From CAZVFX01 sp964626565 (GTDB lineage: Bacteria > Myxococcota_A > UBA9042 > CAIXZC01), in contig CAZVFX010000214.1 in the NCBI GenBank assembly GCA_964626565.1, positions 1 to 7,282 of the forward strand: a stretch of 7,282 nt of DNA. The letters are read 5' to 3'. A program made the translations under genes and the position numbers. The notes under the pieces are model-generated. The model saw only the letters and a program-made list of their open reading frames with translations, was not told the origin of the DNA and did not search any database. The first letter of the stretch is position 1. Each line of letters opens with the position of its first letter. Shown piece by piece: positions 6,539 through 7,282 of this stretch.

Positions 6539-6942
6539 TGAGGGCTGTTACGATAGCGATGTTGCTGGTTCTTGTGTCCGGCTGTCTGCACGAAGACACC
6601 CTCCCTCCGGTCTGCGACCCCAACAGTGGATCCTGCAGCACCCCTTCGGGTTGCTCCCACGACGGGGATTGCCCTGGAACGGGGGCTGGCTACGGGTACA
6701 AGTGCCTGTTCGGGGATTGCGTTTCCTGCGACTGCAGCGACAAGTACGACTGCGACTACAAGTCGGGCATCGAGCGCAGTTGCGAGGACTGCATGTGCCG
6801 TTTCGAACAATGCTTCGACGACTACGACTGCGGTTACCAGGAGCGGTGCGAGAACAACATTTGTGATGAGAAGGAGTGCGTTGAGAACTATCATTGCGAC
6901 TTTGAAGACAAGTGCGTCGACTATCAGTGCGTTCCTGAATAG
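6538..6942 (+). CDS. Small Cys-rich lipoprotein
   Basis: The protein has 134 residues, starting at the ATG at 6538 that shares one base with the previous stop (TGATG). The signal peptide ends in lipobox VSGC (Cys16). The mature part has 20 more cysteines, arranged as four degenerate repeats of C-x3-D-x-C ... C-x4-C type: 'CSHDGDC', 'CSDKYDC', 'CFDDYDC' and 'CVENYHC', each followed by one or two more Cys. It is acidic (many Asp and Glu) and rich in Tyr. Such small disulfide-knot repeats occur in surface lipoproteins of Myxococcota-like bacteria, but I know no defined function. It is the last gene of the operon. It needs oxidative folding, so the TlpA-like neighbour is a natural partner. The partial gene at 7165 looks like a relative. 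Confidence 0.85.
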   Translation: MRAVTIAMLLVLVSGCLHEDTLPPVCDPNSGSCSTPSGCSHDGDCPGTGAGYGYKCLFGDCVSCDCSDKYDCDYKSGIERSCEDCMCRFEQCFDDYDCGYQERCENNICDEKECVENYHCDFEDKCVDYQCVPE

Positions 6943-6971
6943 CCCTCCCTACTTTCCTTGGACACGCCGGT

Positions 6972-6993
6972 GACACAGTGACGACACAGTGAC
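6972..6993. repeat. Perfect tandem 11-bp repeat
   Basis: GACACAGTGAC occurs twice back to back (6972-6982, 6983-6993), 30 bases after the last operon gene. It could be a pair of protein-binding sites or a short sequence duplication. No partner element identifies it. Confidence 0.7.
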
Positions 6994-7031
6994 GTCTCTT
7001 CCCCAAGCACAATCTTCCAGAAAGACCCGAG

Positions 7032-7070
7032 CGAAGGGCCGACAGATCCCGCATAGACCCGGGCCCTTCG
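7032..7070. promoter_or_regulatory. 9-bp inverted repeat: activator site or terminator
   Basis: CGAAGGGCC (7032-7040) pairs perfectly with GGCCCTTCG (7062-7070), separated by 21 bases. There is no T run after it, so an intrinsic terminator is not the best reading. Half-site centres are 30 bp apart, about three helical turns, and the midpoint lies about 83 bp before the predicted start site of the sigma-54 promoter. That is the usual place for an enhancer-binding activator. The role is inference. Confidence 0.45.
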
Positions 7071-7106
7071 TCGAGGGGCCGGTCCTGGGCCCATGCTCGA
7101 GCAGGG

Positions 7107-7124
7107 TTGGCACAGAGCGTGCAA
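7107..7124 (+). promoter_or_regulatory. Sigma-54 (-24/-12) promoter
   Basis: TTGGCACAGAGCGTGCAA has the invariant GG (7109-7110) and GC (7121-7122) with exactly ten bases between, and a full TGGCAC box. The -12 box is GTGC instead of TTGC. Transcription would begin near 7134, about 31 bases before the ATG at 7165. Sigma-54 promoters need an activator ATPase, so this gene is probably switched on by a specific signal. Confidence 0.75.
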
Positions 7125-7164
7125 TTTAGCGGCAGGCACGGAAGGTCAACGGAAGGAGGGTGCC

Positions 7165-7282
7165 ATGTCGAGATTCGTGTCGAGCGTGACTATGTGCGTG
7201 ATGTTGGTTGTCTGGAGCGGGTGTGAGCAGGACGGCGATTCCGGTCCGAAAGAGTGCAGCGCTGACTGGGAGTGCAACTGGC
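7165..7282 (+). CDS. Cys-rich lipoprotein, 5' part only (runs off the window)
   Basis: The ATG at 7165 follows a strong purine-rich binding site (GGAAGGAGGG, 7151-7160). The visible 39 residues start MSRFVSSVTMCVMLVVWSGC; Cys20 fits a lipobox, although Trp at -3 is unusual. The mature start is acidic and then shows 'CSADWEC', the same C-x3-D/E-x-C spacing as the Cys repeats of the gene ending at 6942. It is therefore probably a second member of that family under its own sigma-54 promoter. The rest lies outside the window. Confidence 0.75.
   Translation, partial: MSRFVSSVTMCVMLVVWSGCEQDGDSGPKECSADWECNW

Noticed and set aside
7032..7070. Strong intrinsic terminator of the operon
   Set aside because: The stem is perfect but the loop is 21 bases and no T run follows, so I list it as a possible regulatory site instead.

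Overview
The window is high-GC bacterial DNA. It reads as a compact five-gene operon for cell-envelope proteins, preceded by about 1 kb of non-coding, repeat-rich sequence and followed by the start of a second transcription unit. No gene names an organism. The mix of a Ser/Thr kinase with an N-terminal CxxC zinc ribbon, a PEGA-repeat protein, Cys-rich lipoproteins and a sigma-54-type promoter is typical of Myxococcota and related former Deltaproteobacteria. That assignment is inference.

Positions 1-1018 hold no credible gene. There is a terminator-like hairpin near 80-111, an extreme homopolymer block at 104-217 (including 31 G in a row), a 106-bp direct repeat (365-470 and 810-915), an inverted partial copy (270-308), and several small hairpins. 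Just before the first gene, a long two-part inverted repeat (966-1016) pairs with the Shine-Dalgarno sequence.

Positions 1019-6942 hold five genes on the + strand, joined by overlaps: an LPP20/CsgG-like lipoprotein; a transmembrane Ser/Thr kinase with a long Pro-rich extracytoplasmic arm; a TlpA/ResA-like thioredoxin-fold lipoprotein (CKPC); a secreted sensor/PEGA/beta-barrel protein; and a small lipoprotein with 21 cysteines. The kinase reading frame breaks in a C-homopolymer. The apparent true tail continues in the next frame to 4192 and overlaps the next gene.

Positions 6943-7164 are intergenic. They hold a perfect tandem 11-bp repeat, a 9-bp inverted repeat and a well-spaced -24/-12 (sigma-54) promoter. 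At 7165 a second Cys-rich lipoprotein starts and runs off the window.

A working model is that the kinase senses envelope state through its extracytoplasmic arm. The four exported partners form an outer-membrane or periplasmic assembly rich in cysteines, whose disulfides the TlpA-like protein could form, reduce or shuffle. The cotranscription and cysteine content are visible in the sequence; the shared function is inference.
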